DNA of 24,980 nucleotides from Spirochaetota bacterium (GTDB taxonomy: Bacteria > Spirochaetota > GWE2-31-10 > MWDO01): NCBI GenBank assembly GCA_017998755.1, contig JAGOCL010000002.1, forward strand, positions 1 through 24,980. Reading direction: 5' to 3'. Shown here piece after piece: positions 16,314-23,480 of the stretch. How positions within the stretch are numbered: the stretch's first letter is position 1; every line of letters starts with the position of its first letter. The translations under genes were made by a program, and so were the position numbers. The notes under the pieces are model-generated. The model saw only the letters and a program-made list of their open reading frames with translations. It had not been told where the DNA came from and ran no database searches.

Positions 16314-17903
16314 ATGATTTTAATCTTAGATAATTATGATTCTTTTACCTATAATTTATATCAAATATTTTTAAAATATAATTATCCTATAAAAGTTGTC
16401 AGATCCGATAAAATTTCAATAGATGAAATTGAAAAAATTAAGCCATCGTATATTATTTTATCGCCAGGACCGGGAACGCCTTATGAAGCCGGAATATGTA
16501 TAGAAGTCGTTCAAAAATTAAAAGATAAATACCCAATATTAGGTATATGTTTAGGACATCAAGCAATTTTAGCGGCTTTTGGAACTCCTATTGTAAACGC
16601 TTCTAGAATTGTTCATGGGAAAGTAGAAAAAATAATACATAACGGTATAGGGATATTCAGAAATATCCAAAACGATACAAAAGCGACTCGCTACCATTCG
16701 CTTGTAGGAAAAGAAAAAGATATCCCCGAATGCTTCAATATTTCTGCAAGGAGCGAGGATGGCGAGGTTATGGCGGTTGAGCATAAAGAATGCCAATTGG
16801 TAGGACTTCAATTTCATCCGGAATCTATAGGAACAAAAGACGGCGAAAAAATGATAATGAATTTTCTTCACTATCGTCGCGAAAATGTTTCTATTAAAGA
16901 ATATATGAATAAAGCGGTAGAGCTTCGAGATTTCACATTTAAAGAATCTTACGATATTATGGATGAATTAACCGAAGGCAATATGACTGAAGCCCAAATA
17001 GGATCGTTATTAACCTCCTTAGCGATAAAAAATGTTACAAAAGAGGAGCTCGCCGGTTTTGCTTCGATCTTGAAGAAAAAAGCGATATCATTTCCAAAAC
17101 CGGAGGGGAATGAGAAAAGACTGGATACTTGCGGAACAGGGGGATCGAAAGGCGCTAAAACATTTAATATTTCTTCAATATCTTCCATTATATGCGCATC
17201 ATGCGGAGCGAATATCGTTAAGCATGGAAACAGAGCGGTTACTTCAAAATCAGGAAGCGCAGATTTGTTGGAAGCTCTCGGAATAAACGTTGAAATGCCG
17301 ATTGAAAAAAGTATCGAAATGTATAAAAAATTTAAGTACACATTTTTATACGCAAGAAAGTATCACAACGCTATGAGATTTGCCGCGCCGGCTCGAGCCG
17401 CCGTCGGATTTAAAACCGTTTTTAATTTTATCGGGCCTTTGGCGAATCCGGCGTACGCTACTCATCAAACAATGGGGGTTAGCGATTATAAAATGACGGA
17501 AAAAATTTGCGAAGCTCTTAATATATTAGGATTGAAAAGAGCGATGGTAGTTAGCGGGCTTGACGGATTGGACGAGATATCCTTAATCGCAAATACAAAA
17601 ATAACAGAATTGAACGACGGTTGGATCAAAACATACGAATTTGATCCTGAAGAAATTGGTATAAAGAAAACGACGTACGATCAATTAGTCGGCGGCGGGA
17701 TAGAAGAAAATAAACGAATTGCATTGGATATACTAAATGGTAAAGAATCTCCCAGATCCGATATTGTGTTTTTAAACGCAGGAGCCGGATTGTATACATA
17801 CGGAATTGCCAAAACCATCAAGGAAGGATATGATATTGCAAGAACTGCCGCTAAAGAGAGCAAGGCTATCGATTTGTTGAATAAATTATCCTCTTTTAAA
17901 TAG
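16314..17903 (+). CDS. trpGD: Fused anthranilate synthase glutamine amidotransferase / anthranilate phosphoribosyltransferase
   Basis: This is a bifunctional protein of 529 aa. Residues 1-190 are a class I glutamine amidotransferase that releases ammonia for TrpE: LSPGPGTP (49-56), the nucleophile Cys79 in GICLGHQ, and His168/Glu170 in QFHPES. Residues about 197-529 are TrpD, which attaches anthranilate to PRPP: DTCGTGGSKG (271-280), KHGNRAVTSKSGSAD (303-317) and a GPLANPA loop. There is no stop or frameshift at the junction, so this is a true fusion as in E. coli. A GGGGGT-type ribosome site lies at the end of trpE. trpCF follows after 8 bp. Confidence 0.95.
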   Translation: MILILDNYDSFTYNLYQIFLKYNYPIKVVRSDKISIDEIEKIKPSYIILSPGPGTPYEAGICIEVVQKLKDKYPILGICLGHQAILAAFGTPIVNASRIVHGKVEKIIHNGIGIFRNIQNDTKATRYHSLVGKEKDIPECFNISARSEDGEVMAVEHKECQLVGLQFHPESIGTKDGEKMIMNFLHYRRENVSIKEYMNKAVELRDFTFKESYDIMDELTEGNMTEAQIGSLLTSLAIKNVTKEELAGFASILKKKAISFPKPEGNEKRLDTCGTGGSKGAKTFNISSISSIICASCGANIVKHGNRAVTSKSGSADLLEALGINVEMPIEKSIEMYKKFKYTFLYARKYHNAMRFAAPARAAVGFKTVFNFIGPLANPAYATHQTMGVSDYKMTEKICEALNILGLKRAMVVSGLDGLDEISLIANTKITELNDGWIKTYEFDPEEIGIKKTTYDQLVGGGIEENKRIALDILNGKESPRSDIVFLNAGAGLYTYGIAKTIKEGYDIARTAAKESKAIDLLNKLSSFK

Positions 17904-17911
17904 GTAAATAT

Positions 17912-19345
17912 ATGGAAGATATACTAAATAGAATTGTAGCAATAAGAAAAGAAAAAATAGCTAAATTAGGATATAATTTAGGCGTAGATATTCCGGAAAA
18001 TAGATTATCTCCTGTTAATATACCGGCATTCGGAAAAGGGATAATTATTACTGAAATTAAACGCGGTTCTCCTTCCGAAGGAAAAATGAAAGATATAATT
18101 AATGTCGAAGAATATGCGGAAAAGTATATAAATGCCGGAACCGATTGTATTTCCATATTAACGGAAGAGGATTTTTTTTTGGGTCGCATTGAAGACTTGA
18201 TAAGAGTAAGAACGAAATTCCCTAGAATCCCCATATTAAGAAAAGATTTTTTGTTATACCCGGAAGAAGTAGAAATATCGTACAGAATGGGGGCGGATTT
18301 AATTTTATTGATTGCTTCTATACTTAATTTTGATGTTTTAGAAACAATGATTAAAGAAGCGGAAAAATTCGGAATGCTTCCTATAGTTGAAATTCACAAT
18401 GAAGAAGAGTATAAAAAAATTTCTTCTTTAAAACTCAAATTAATCGGAGTAAATTCCAGAAATCTAAAAGATTTTAAAATTGATACAAATTATCCGATAG
18501 GTTTAAGATCTCATATTAAAAACTCAGAATTTACTGTTTTCGAGTCTGGTATAAAAACATATTCAGACGCTTTTTTTGCCGGATGCGGCGGTTATGACGC
18601 TATTTTGGTTGGGACAAGTATTATAAAAGGAGACTCTGTTAGCGAGAAAATCAAAGAATTGAAATCGGGGCTTATAAATGGCATTAATAACAGATCGAAG
18701 TTTTATAATGTCATATTTGATAAAATATATTTTGGAAAAAAAATAGTTGTGAAGATATGCGGAATAACAAATTTAAAGGACGCTGAATTTGCAGTAGAAA
18801 AAGGAGCTGATATAATTGGTTTTGTTTTCGCCGAAAGCCCCAGAAGAATATCGGTTGAAAACGCGAAAATAATTGCCGAAACTATCGGCGAAAAGGCGTT
18901 AAAAGTCGGCGTTGTCGTTAACAACGATATTGATAAGGTTGTCGAGGGGGTACGCGAAGGATGGCTAGACGCCATACAGTTTCATGGAGATACAAGCGAA
19001 GAAGATTGTTTGTCGTATAAAGTGTGTTGGTATAGAGCGATAAGAGTAAAAGATCGCAAGGATTTTGAAAAAGAATTTTGCTGTCCTATTACTCTTTACG
19101 ATGCGTATTCTGAAAAAGAATACGGCGGATCAGGTATATTAATTAATGATGAGAAATTATTGTACGCAAATGAACGTAATATTCCGCTATATATCGCTGG
19201 CGGAATAAACAGCGCAAACGTTTTGGACGTAATAAAAAAATATAAGCCGCTTATGATAGACGTATCGTCGGGATTGGAATCTTGCGCGGGAGAAAAAGAT
19301 TTAAAAAAATTAGAAGAGTTCTTCAATATTTTGAATAATTTTTAG
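17912..19345 (+). CDS. trpCF: Fused indole-3-glycerol phosphate synthase / phosphoribosylanthranilate isomerase
   Basis: This bifunctional enzyme has two TIM barrels. Residues about 1-255 are TrpC (CdRP to indole-3-glycerol phosphate), with TEIKRGSPS (Lys50), ILRKDF (Lys111), VEIH (Glu160), GVNSRNL (Asn181) and ESGI (Glu211). Residues about 278-477 are TrpF (PRA to CdRP), with VKICGIT (Cys283), GFVFAESPRRI and the acid Asp450 in IDVSSGLE. C-then-F order matches the enterobacterial fusion. The ribosome site is weak (AGGT), so translation probably depends on upstream reading. It is the last trp gene here; trpB and trpA do not follow. No clear terminator hairpin was seen in the 92-bp gap downstream. 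Confidence 0.95.
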   Translation: MEDILNRIVAIRKEKIAKLGYNLGVDIPENRLSPVNIPAFGKGIIITEIKRGSPSEGKMKDIINVEEYAEKYINAGTDCISILTEEDFFLGRIEDLIRVRTKFPRIPILRKDFLLYPEEVEISYRMGADLILLIASILNFDVLETMIKEAEKFGMLPIVEIHNEEEYKKISSLKLKLIGVNSRNLKDFKIDTNYPIGLRSHIKNSEFTVFESGIKTYSDAFFAGCGGYDAILVGTSIIKGDSVSEKIKELKSGLINGINNRSKFYNVIFDKIYFGKKIVVKICGITNLKDAEFAVEKGADIIGFVFAESPRRISVENAKIIAETIGEKALKVGVVVNNDIDKVVEGVREGWLDAIQFHGDTSEEDCLSYKVCWYRAIRVKDRKDFEKEFCCPITLYDAYSEKEYGGSGILINDEKLLYANERNIPLYIAGGINSANVLDVIKKYKPLMIDVSSGLESCAGEKDLKKLEEFFNILNNF

Positions 19346-19399
19346 ATACATCAAGAATAAAAAAAAATTATTAAATTTATTAAAAAGTATAAAAATTAT

Positions 19400-19428
19400 T
19401 TGCAAATTTTTTAGATATATTGTAATAT
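19400..19428 (+). promoter_or_regulatory. Possible promoter of the PilZ gene
   Basis: TTGCAA (19400-19405) and TAATAT (19423-19428) are 17 bp apart. The expected RNA start near 19435 is 2-3 bases before the ATG at 19438, and no Shine-Dalgarno precedes that ATG. This may be a leaderless message. AT-richness makes chance matches likely. Confidence 0.4.
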
Positions 19429-19437
19429 AAATTTGTT

Positions 19438-19779
19438 ATGAAATCGGAAAAAAGAAAATTTACAAGAATTAGAGAGACTATTCAAATTAAATATGAAATT
19501 ATTGATAGTTCTTCTAAAATCCTACAGACTTCTTATACTCAAGATATTAGCGCTGGAGGTTTTTTAATTAGGGTGAACGCGCCTTTACCTATAGATAGTA
19601 TCCTAAAGTTAAAATTCTTTATTAAAGACGGCCCCGAGTTTATTCCGGCAGAAGCCAGAGTTATCAGGATAGATGAAATAGCCGCCGGAAAAGTATACGA
19701 GGCTGGGATTGAATTGATTAATGTAGATAAAAAAGATATTGAATTATTAACGCATTATGTTACAAAAAAAACGACTTAA
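19438..19779 (+). CDS. PilZ-domain c-di-GMP-binding protein
   Basis: The whole 113-aa protein is a single PilZ domain, a c-di-GMP receptor. It has both binding motifs at the expected spacing: RKFTR (Arg6-x3-Arg10) and DISAGG (Asp36-x-Ser38-x2-Gly41). These are followed by the GIEL strand near residue 91. It lacks any output domain and so must work through a partner. The next genes, an anti-sigma-like ATPase (20 bp downstream) and a STAS-like protein, are obvious candidates. A diguanylate cyclase lies three genes on. No Shine-Dalgarno is seen. The gene starts 92 bp after trpCF and is probably not part of that operon. Confidence 0.85.
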   Translation: MKSEKRKFTRIRETIQIKYEIIDSSSKILQTSYTQDISAGGFLIRVNAPLPIDSILKLKFFIKDGPEFIPAEARVIRIDEIAAGKVYEAGIELINVDKKDIELLTHYVTKKTT

Positions 19780-19799
19780 GAATTTCTAAGAGAGGTTAT

Positions 19800-20285
19800 A
19801 TGGAGTTATTTAAAAACGTTAAAAATGGGTTTATTGAAATGATTTTCGGTCCAAGATGGACGTATATTGCAACGGTAAGAACTTTTTTACAAAATTTCCT
19901 TTCAATAACATTGGCGGATAATAAATGGGCGGACGTTATTTCTATGGCGGCGAGCGAACTTCTTGAAAATGCCGTAAAATACGCTTCCGACGAAGGAACA
20001 AAGATTTCGGTAGAGCATAAAAAAGATGAAAATAAGTTATTTTTACATGTAGAAAATTTTTCATCAAAAGAAAATATTAAAGTATTATTAAACGAATTGG
20101 ATAAAATAAATAGCGGAGAACCTCAAGAAGTATATTTGATGAAGATGCAAGAAGCCGCATTAAGAACAGACGGCGGAAGTCAGTTAGGATTAGCCAGAAT
20201 AAGATATGAAAGCGACGCTTTTATCAAGGTTGACGTTGATAATGATTTGGTAAAAGTAACGGTAATATTTGACTTAAAACAGTAA
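19800..20285 (+). CDS. HATPase_c-domain ATP-binding protein (anti-sigma / slr1658-like)
   Basis: This 161-aa protein is a stand-alone GHKL ATPase domain resembling the SpoIIAB/RsbW class and the slr1658-type proteins. It has the N-box SELLENAVKYA (52-62), which binds ATP-Mg, and a Gly-rich lid GGSQLGLARI (125-134). It has no dimerisation-phosphotransfer or sensor domain, so it is not a classical histidine kinase. Family members act as serine kinases or anti-factors toward a STAS partner, and a STAS-like gene follows 17 bp downstream. AGAGAGG lies just upstream of the ATG. Substrate and output are inferred from the neighbourhood only. Confidence 0.8.
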   Translation: MELFKNVKNGFIEMIFGPRWTYIATVRTFLQNFLSITLADNKWADVISMAASELLENAVKYASDEGTKISVEHKKDENKLFLHVENFSSKENIKVLLNELDKINSGEPQEVYLMKMQEAALRTDGGSQLGLARIRYESDAFIKVDVDNDLVKVTVIFDLKQ

Positions 20286-20302
20286 AAATTTAAGGAGTTA
20301 AT

Positions 20303-20689
20303 ATGAATAGTTTTGGAATTGATAATGTTATAACAGAAAAAGCAACCGTAGAGTTGTCAGATATTTCTAACGGAATGAAAGTAACTTTTAGCGGCGATAT
20401 CGACGTTCAAAATCCTGAACCTATATTTGTTCCATTTTTTGAACAAATACATAATAAAGTTTTAGAAAACAGTATTAAATATGTTGAGTTGGATTTTAGC
20501 AAATTAACATTTTTAAATTCCAGCGGTATTAAAACTCTAATTAAGTGGATAACTAAGGTAACTCCTTTACCTATTGAAAAAAAATACAGATTTAAAATTG
20601 TCGCTAATTCAGAAATAACGTGGCAGGAAACTTCCTTAAAAATGTTGTCTATGCTAGCTCCGGGACTGATAGAGATTCAGATTAAGTAA
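20303..20689 (+). CDS. STAS-like anti-anti-sigma-type protein (slr1659-like)
   Basis: The 128-aa protein has the STAS core ELDFSKLTFLNSSGIKTLI (62-80). The Asn-Ser-Ser-Gly (72-75) aligns with the DSSG phosphorylation site of SpoIIAA/RsbV; Ser73 is the probable phosphoserine. The rest is a little longer than a minimal STAS domain, and the pairing with the upstream ATPase matches the slr1658/slr1659 families of cyanobacteria and spirochaetes. AAGGAG lies 5 nt before the ATG. A partner-switch role is inferred: the ATPase would bind or phosphorylate this protein. The controlled target, such as a sigma factor, cyclase or transporter, is not in the window. Confidence 0.8.
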   Translation: MNSFGIDNVITEKATVELSDISNGMKVTFSGDIDVQNPEPIFVPFFEQIHNKVLENSIKYVELDFSKLTFLNSSGIKTLIKWITKVTPLPIEKKYRFKIVANSEITWQETSLKMLSMLAPGLIEIQIK

Positions 20690-20769
20690 AATACCGGTTT
20701 AAGAATATTTCTTTTTCCATATATTATTTATTTTACTCTTTTTTTATTTAGCGATAATGCGAGTTGACA

Positions 20770-22449
20770 ATGGAAAGAAAAAGAATACTAAGAATAAAAG
20801 TTATTATTACTGGAATTTTTATAGTAGCTTTGCTTTGTATTTTTTCTATTCTATTGTATTCAAATCTTATAGTTTATTCTCAACAAAACAAAAAAATATT
20901 TTTAGACAATTTTTTTTCAAACGGGAAAAAAGATAATTTAACCTATCAAATAAAAAGTAACAATGCTAAAGAAACTATAGTCTATAAAATGGAAATCCCC
21001 AAAAAAGAATTTGATAGGATTGACTCTGAATATTACAAAATAGTAATGTATAGAATAGCGAGCCATTGGTATAAAGTTTATTTTAACGGTATATTAATTG
21101 GCTCGGTCGGTAATTTAGAGAACGACTCTAGTATTGTCTGGAATACAATTAGTTTTTTTGATATTGATAAAAACTTGATAAAAGACAATAATGAAATAAC
21201 AATAGTAATATATTATACATACGAGATAGGAGCTCTTTCCTTTCCTCCAATAATAACAAATATAAAAGAAGCAAACAAACTAATGAATTGGTTTAATTTT
21301 GTTTTGGCAAACATTTATATAATAGCAATAGGAATAATGTGGTTTAGTTTTTTATTGTTGATAATATTGTCAAATTTGATGAAGAATTCAAAAAAGGAAT
21401 ATTTATATTATTCTTTAGCGACGTTGTTTTTTTCTTTTTATATTTTTGACAACATTTTGATATACGATATGATGTTATCGACTATTATTTTTAAGAAAAT
21501 AATATTTTCATGTTTATATTTATCTGTTTCTTTTGTGTCTCTTGCTATATATAAAGAATTTAAAGGGAGAATTAATTTAATTTCAATTATTTTAATATTA
21601 TCCAGTATCCTAATTATTGTATTTTTTTCAAATAATATGGTGTTATTAAAAAAAATGACTAGCATATTTAATATTTTAATAATACTTAATATTTTGGGTT
21701 GGATATATTCAACGTTTAAAAACCTTAAAACTTCTAACGACGCTAAAGTAATTTTTACGTCCAGTATTTTCTTAATATTAGTAACGACTTACGATGTTTT
21801 TTTTATGGCCTTGGGAAAGACAGGAATTTATAATACTATCAGCACAAATATTTTAGGATCTATATTTTTCTCATTAATTGTGATAGTATTGGTTGTTTTT
21901 GATTATATCGAGCTTTATAGTAAAATGTCTTGGGAAAAAGAAAGAGCAGACCTTTTTTATGAGAAATCTTCGCGCGACGCTTTAACCGGTATATATAATC
22001 GTCAATATGTTGAAACATTTATCGAGAATTCGACGCCTCCTTTTTCTTTATTAATGATTGATACTGATCATTTTAAAGAAATTAACGATACATATGGGCA
22101 TCTGGTTGGCGATGAAATAATTAAATACATCGCTAGAGAATCTGTTAATAATGTAAGAAGCGAAGACGTCGTTGGAAGGTGGGGCGGCGACGAATTTGTA
22201 ATAGTTTTTAAACAACGCGAAAAGGACAATTCTCTTTATGTGGCCGAGAAAGTCAGAAACGCTATAAAAAAACCTTATTCGATTGACGGATTGAATTTTA
22301 ATATTACTTTATCGATGGGATTGTATACGGCGGAAAATAAAGAAGAAAATAAGATAATATTTAAAAAAGCCGACGACGCTTTGTACGTATCAAAAGAGAA
22401 CGGAAGGGATAGAATAACTGTCTGGGAAGAGCGTATCTCGTCAATTTAG
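20770..22449 (+). CDS. Membrane diguanylate cyclase with 7TM-DISM-like sensor
   Basis: The protein makes c-di-GMP from GTP. From the ATG it is 559 aa. It has an N-terminal membrane or signal segment (10-33) and an outside domain of about 135 residues rich in beta strands, resembling 7TMR-DISMED. Seven hydrophobic helices follow (about 173-380), then a GGDEF domain (about 400-557) with DALTGIYNR, GGDEF (472-476) and an intact RxxD I-site (RSED, 463-466) five residues upstream. The cyclase is thus predicted active and product-inhibited. The frame also allows a TTG at 20764; neither start has a clear Shine-Dalgarno. It follows the STAS gene by 80 bp and shares its signalling theme. Confidence 0.88.
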   Translation: MERKRILRIKVIITGIFIVALLCIFSILLYSNLIVYSQQNKKIFLDNFFSNGKKDNLTYQIKSNNAKETIVYKMEIPKKEFDRIDSEYYKIVMYRIASHWYKVYFNGILIGSVGNLENDSSIVWNTISFFDIDKNLIKDNNEITIVIYYTYEIGALSFPPIITNIKEANKLMNWFNFVLANIYIIAIGIMWFSFLLLIILSNLMKNSKKEYLYYSLATLFFSFYIFDNILIYDMMLSTIIFKKIIFSCLYLSVSFVSLAIYKEFKGRINLISIILILSSILIIVFFSNNMVLLKKMTSIFNILIILNILGWIYSTFKNLKTSNDAKVIFTSSIFLILVTTYDVFFMALGKTGIYNTISTNILGSIFFSLIVIVLVVFDYIELYSKMSWEKERADLFYEKSSRDALTGIYNRQYVETFIENSTPPFSLLMIDTDHFKEINDTYGHLVGDEIIKYIARESVNNVRSEDVVGRWGGDEFVIVFKQREKDNSLYVAEKVRNAIKKPYSIDGLNFNITLSMGLYTAENKEENKIIFKKADDALYVSKENGRDRITVWEERISSI

Positions 22450-22728
22450 ATTAAAGATAAATTGATATTTTTCTAGATAAATAATTTCAGTATTATATAT
22501 TTTGCTATATCCTATTTCCGGTATTTCTACTTTTATATCAAATTTCCCGGGATGCAAAATAATCTCGTGTTTTTCGCTCTTTTTTATATTTAATTTTTGA
22601 ACGTTTATTGTTTCTATCGTTATTAAAATATCGAATTTTGAATCATTTTGAATTATTAATAAATTTGGATTTATTAAACTGCATGATAAGAATAGAGTTA
22701 TTAGTAATATGTACCGTATTAGTTTCAT
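22441..22728 (-). CDS. Small putative lipoprotein, unknown function
   Basis: The family is not recognised. The 95-aa protein begins MKLIRYILLITLFLSCSL, a signal with a lipobox (LFLSC, Cys16), so a lipid-anchored, exported protein is likely. The mature part is mainly beta-prone, with alternating hydrophobic residues and a HPGKFDIKVEIP segment like small carboxypeptidase-regulatory or Ig-like folds, but this is only texture. AAGGAG sits 6 nt before the ATG. The gene is convergent with the cyclase gene and overlaps its last 9 bp. It is the only minus-strand gene on the right half of the window. Confidence 0.7.
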   Translation of the reverse strand: MKLIRYILLITLFLSCSLINPNLLIIQNDSKFDILITIETINVQKLNIKKSEKHEIILHPGKFDIKVEIPEIGYSKIYNTEIIYLEKYQFIFNLN

Positions 22729-22754
22729 AAATTACTCCTTGACTAAATATTTGA

Positions 22755-22784
22755 TTGACAAAAAATAGTATAAAGCTTTATTAT
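22755..22784 (+). promoter_or_regulatory. Promoter for the PHP gene
   Basis: TTGACA (22755-22760) and TATTAT (22779-22784) are 18 bp apart, on the plus strand between two divergent genes. An RNA start near 22791 would leave about 40 nt of leader. Confidence 0.5.
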
Positions 22785-22830
22785 ATATAACAACTAAAAC
22801 ATAAAAACGATATACAAAAATTTAAAAAAT

Positions 22831-23454
22831 ATGTTGATAGATATGCATAATCACACAAAAAAATATTCTTCGTGCTCTCATATTTCGTTAAACGATTTGA
22901 TAAAACAATATATAAAGAGCGGTATTGACGGAATTTGTATAACTGATCATAATTATCTGTGGAATGATAAAGAAAAAAATGGTCTTAAAAAAAGATATGA
23001 GGATAAAATAAAAATATTTTTTGGTATGGAAATAGACGTAGATATCGGTCATGTTCTTGTTTTTTCATATAAAGATCAGGAAATATATGAAAATTTAAAG
23101 TATATTCCAATTGATTTATTGTATAATAAAATTAATCTCGAAACTACCGCTTTGATTTGGGCTCATCCTTTAAGATGGCGGGATAAAAACGATAACGTTT
23201 TTAATGAAAGCGTTATTAAGAAATTTGACGCTATAGAGTTGTTAAACGGTAATTGCGACGAAGATACCATGAAGAATACTAAAGAATTATTTGATAAATA
23301 CAATTGCAAATTTGTTGGTGGTAGCGATACGCACTCGATTGAAATGGCTGTAAAATATGGAACGGAATTTGATGATAGTATAAATAATCAAAAAGATTTG
23401 GTTTATTCAATAAAATATGGAAAGTTTAAACCAATAAAACTTAAAAATTTATAA
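22831..23454 (+). CDS. PHP-domain metallophosphoesterase
   Basis: The 207-aa protein is a compact PHP-fold hydrolase. Metal ligands appear in order: His6 and His8 (DMHNH), Asp39-His40 (ITDHN), Glu67 (GMEID), His112 (WAHPLR) and Asp166-x-His168 (GGSDTH). Such proteins hydrolyse phosphoesters, for example nucleoside 3',5'-bisphosphates, or act as histidinol-phosphatase-like enzymes; the substrate here is unknown. No signal peptide is present, so it is cytoplasmic. No Shine-Dalgarno precedes ATG 22831; a second in-frame ATG (22843) would remove the first His motif and is unlikely to be right. The solute-binding lipoprotein gene follows after 26 bp. Confidence 0.85.
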   Translation: MLIDMHNHTKKYSSCSHISLNDLIKQYIKSGIDGICITDHNYLWNDKEKNGLKKRYEDKIKIFFGMEIDVDIGHVLVFSYKDQEIYENLKYIPIDLLYNKINLETTALIWAHPLRWRDKNDNVFNESVIKKFDAIELLNGNCDEDTMKNTKELFDKYNCKFVGGSDTHSIEMAVKYGTEFDDSINNQKDLVYSIKYGKFKPIKLKNL

Positions 23455-23480
23455 AAAGTTGAATTGAAAAAAGGGAAGCG

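Noticed and set aside
20757..20769. ATG at 20757 as the cyclase start
   Set aside because: It is out of frame with the cyclase; the in-frame ATG at 20770 is preferred.
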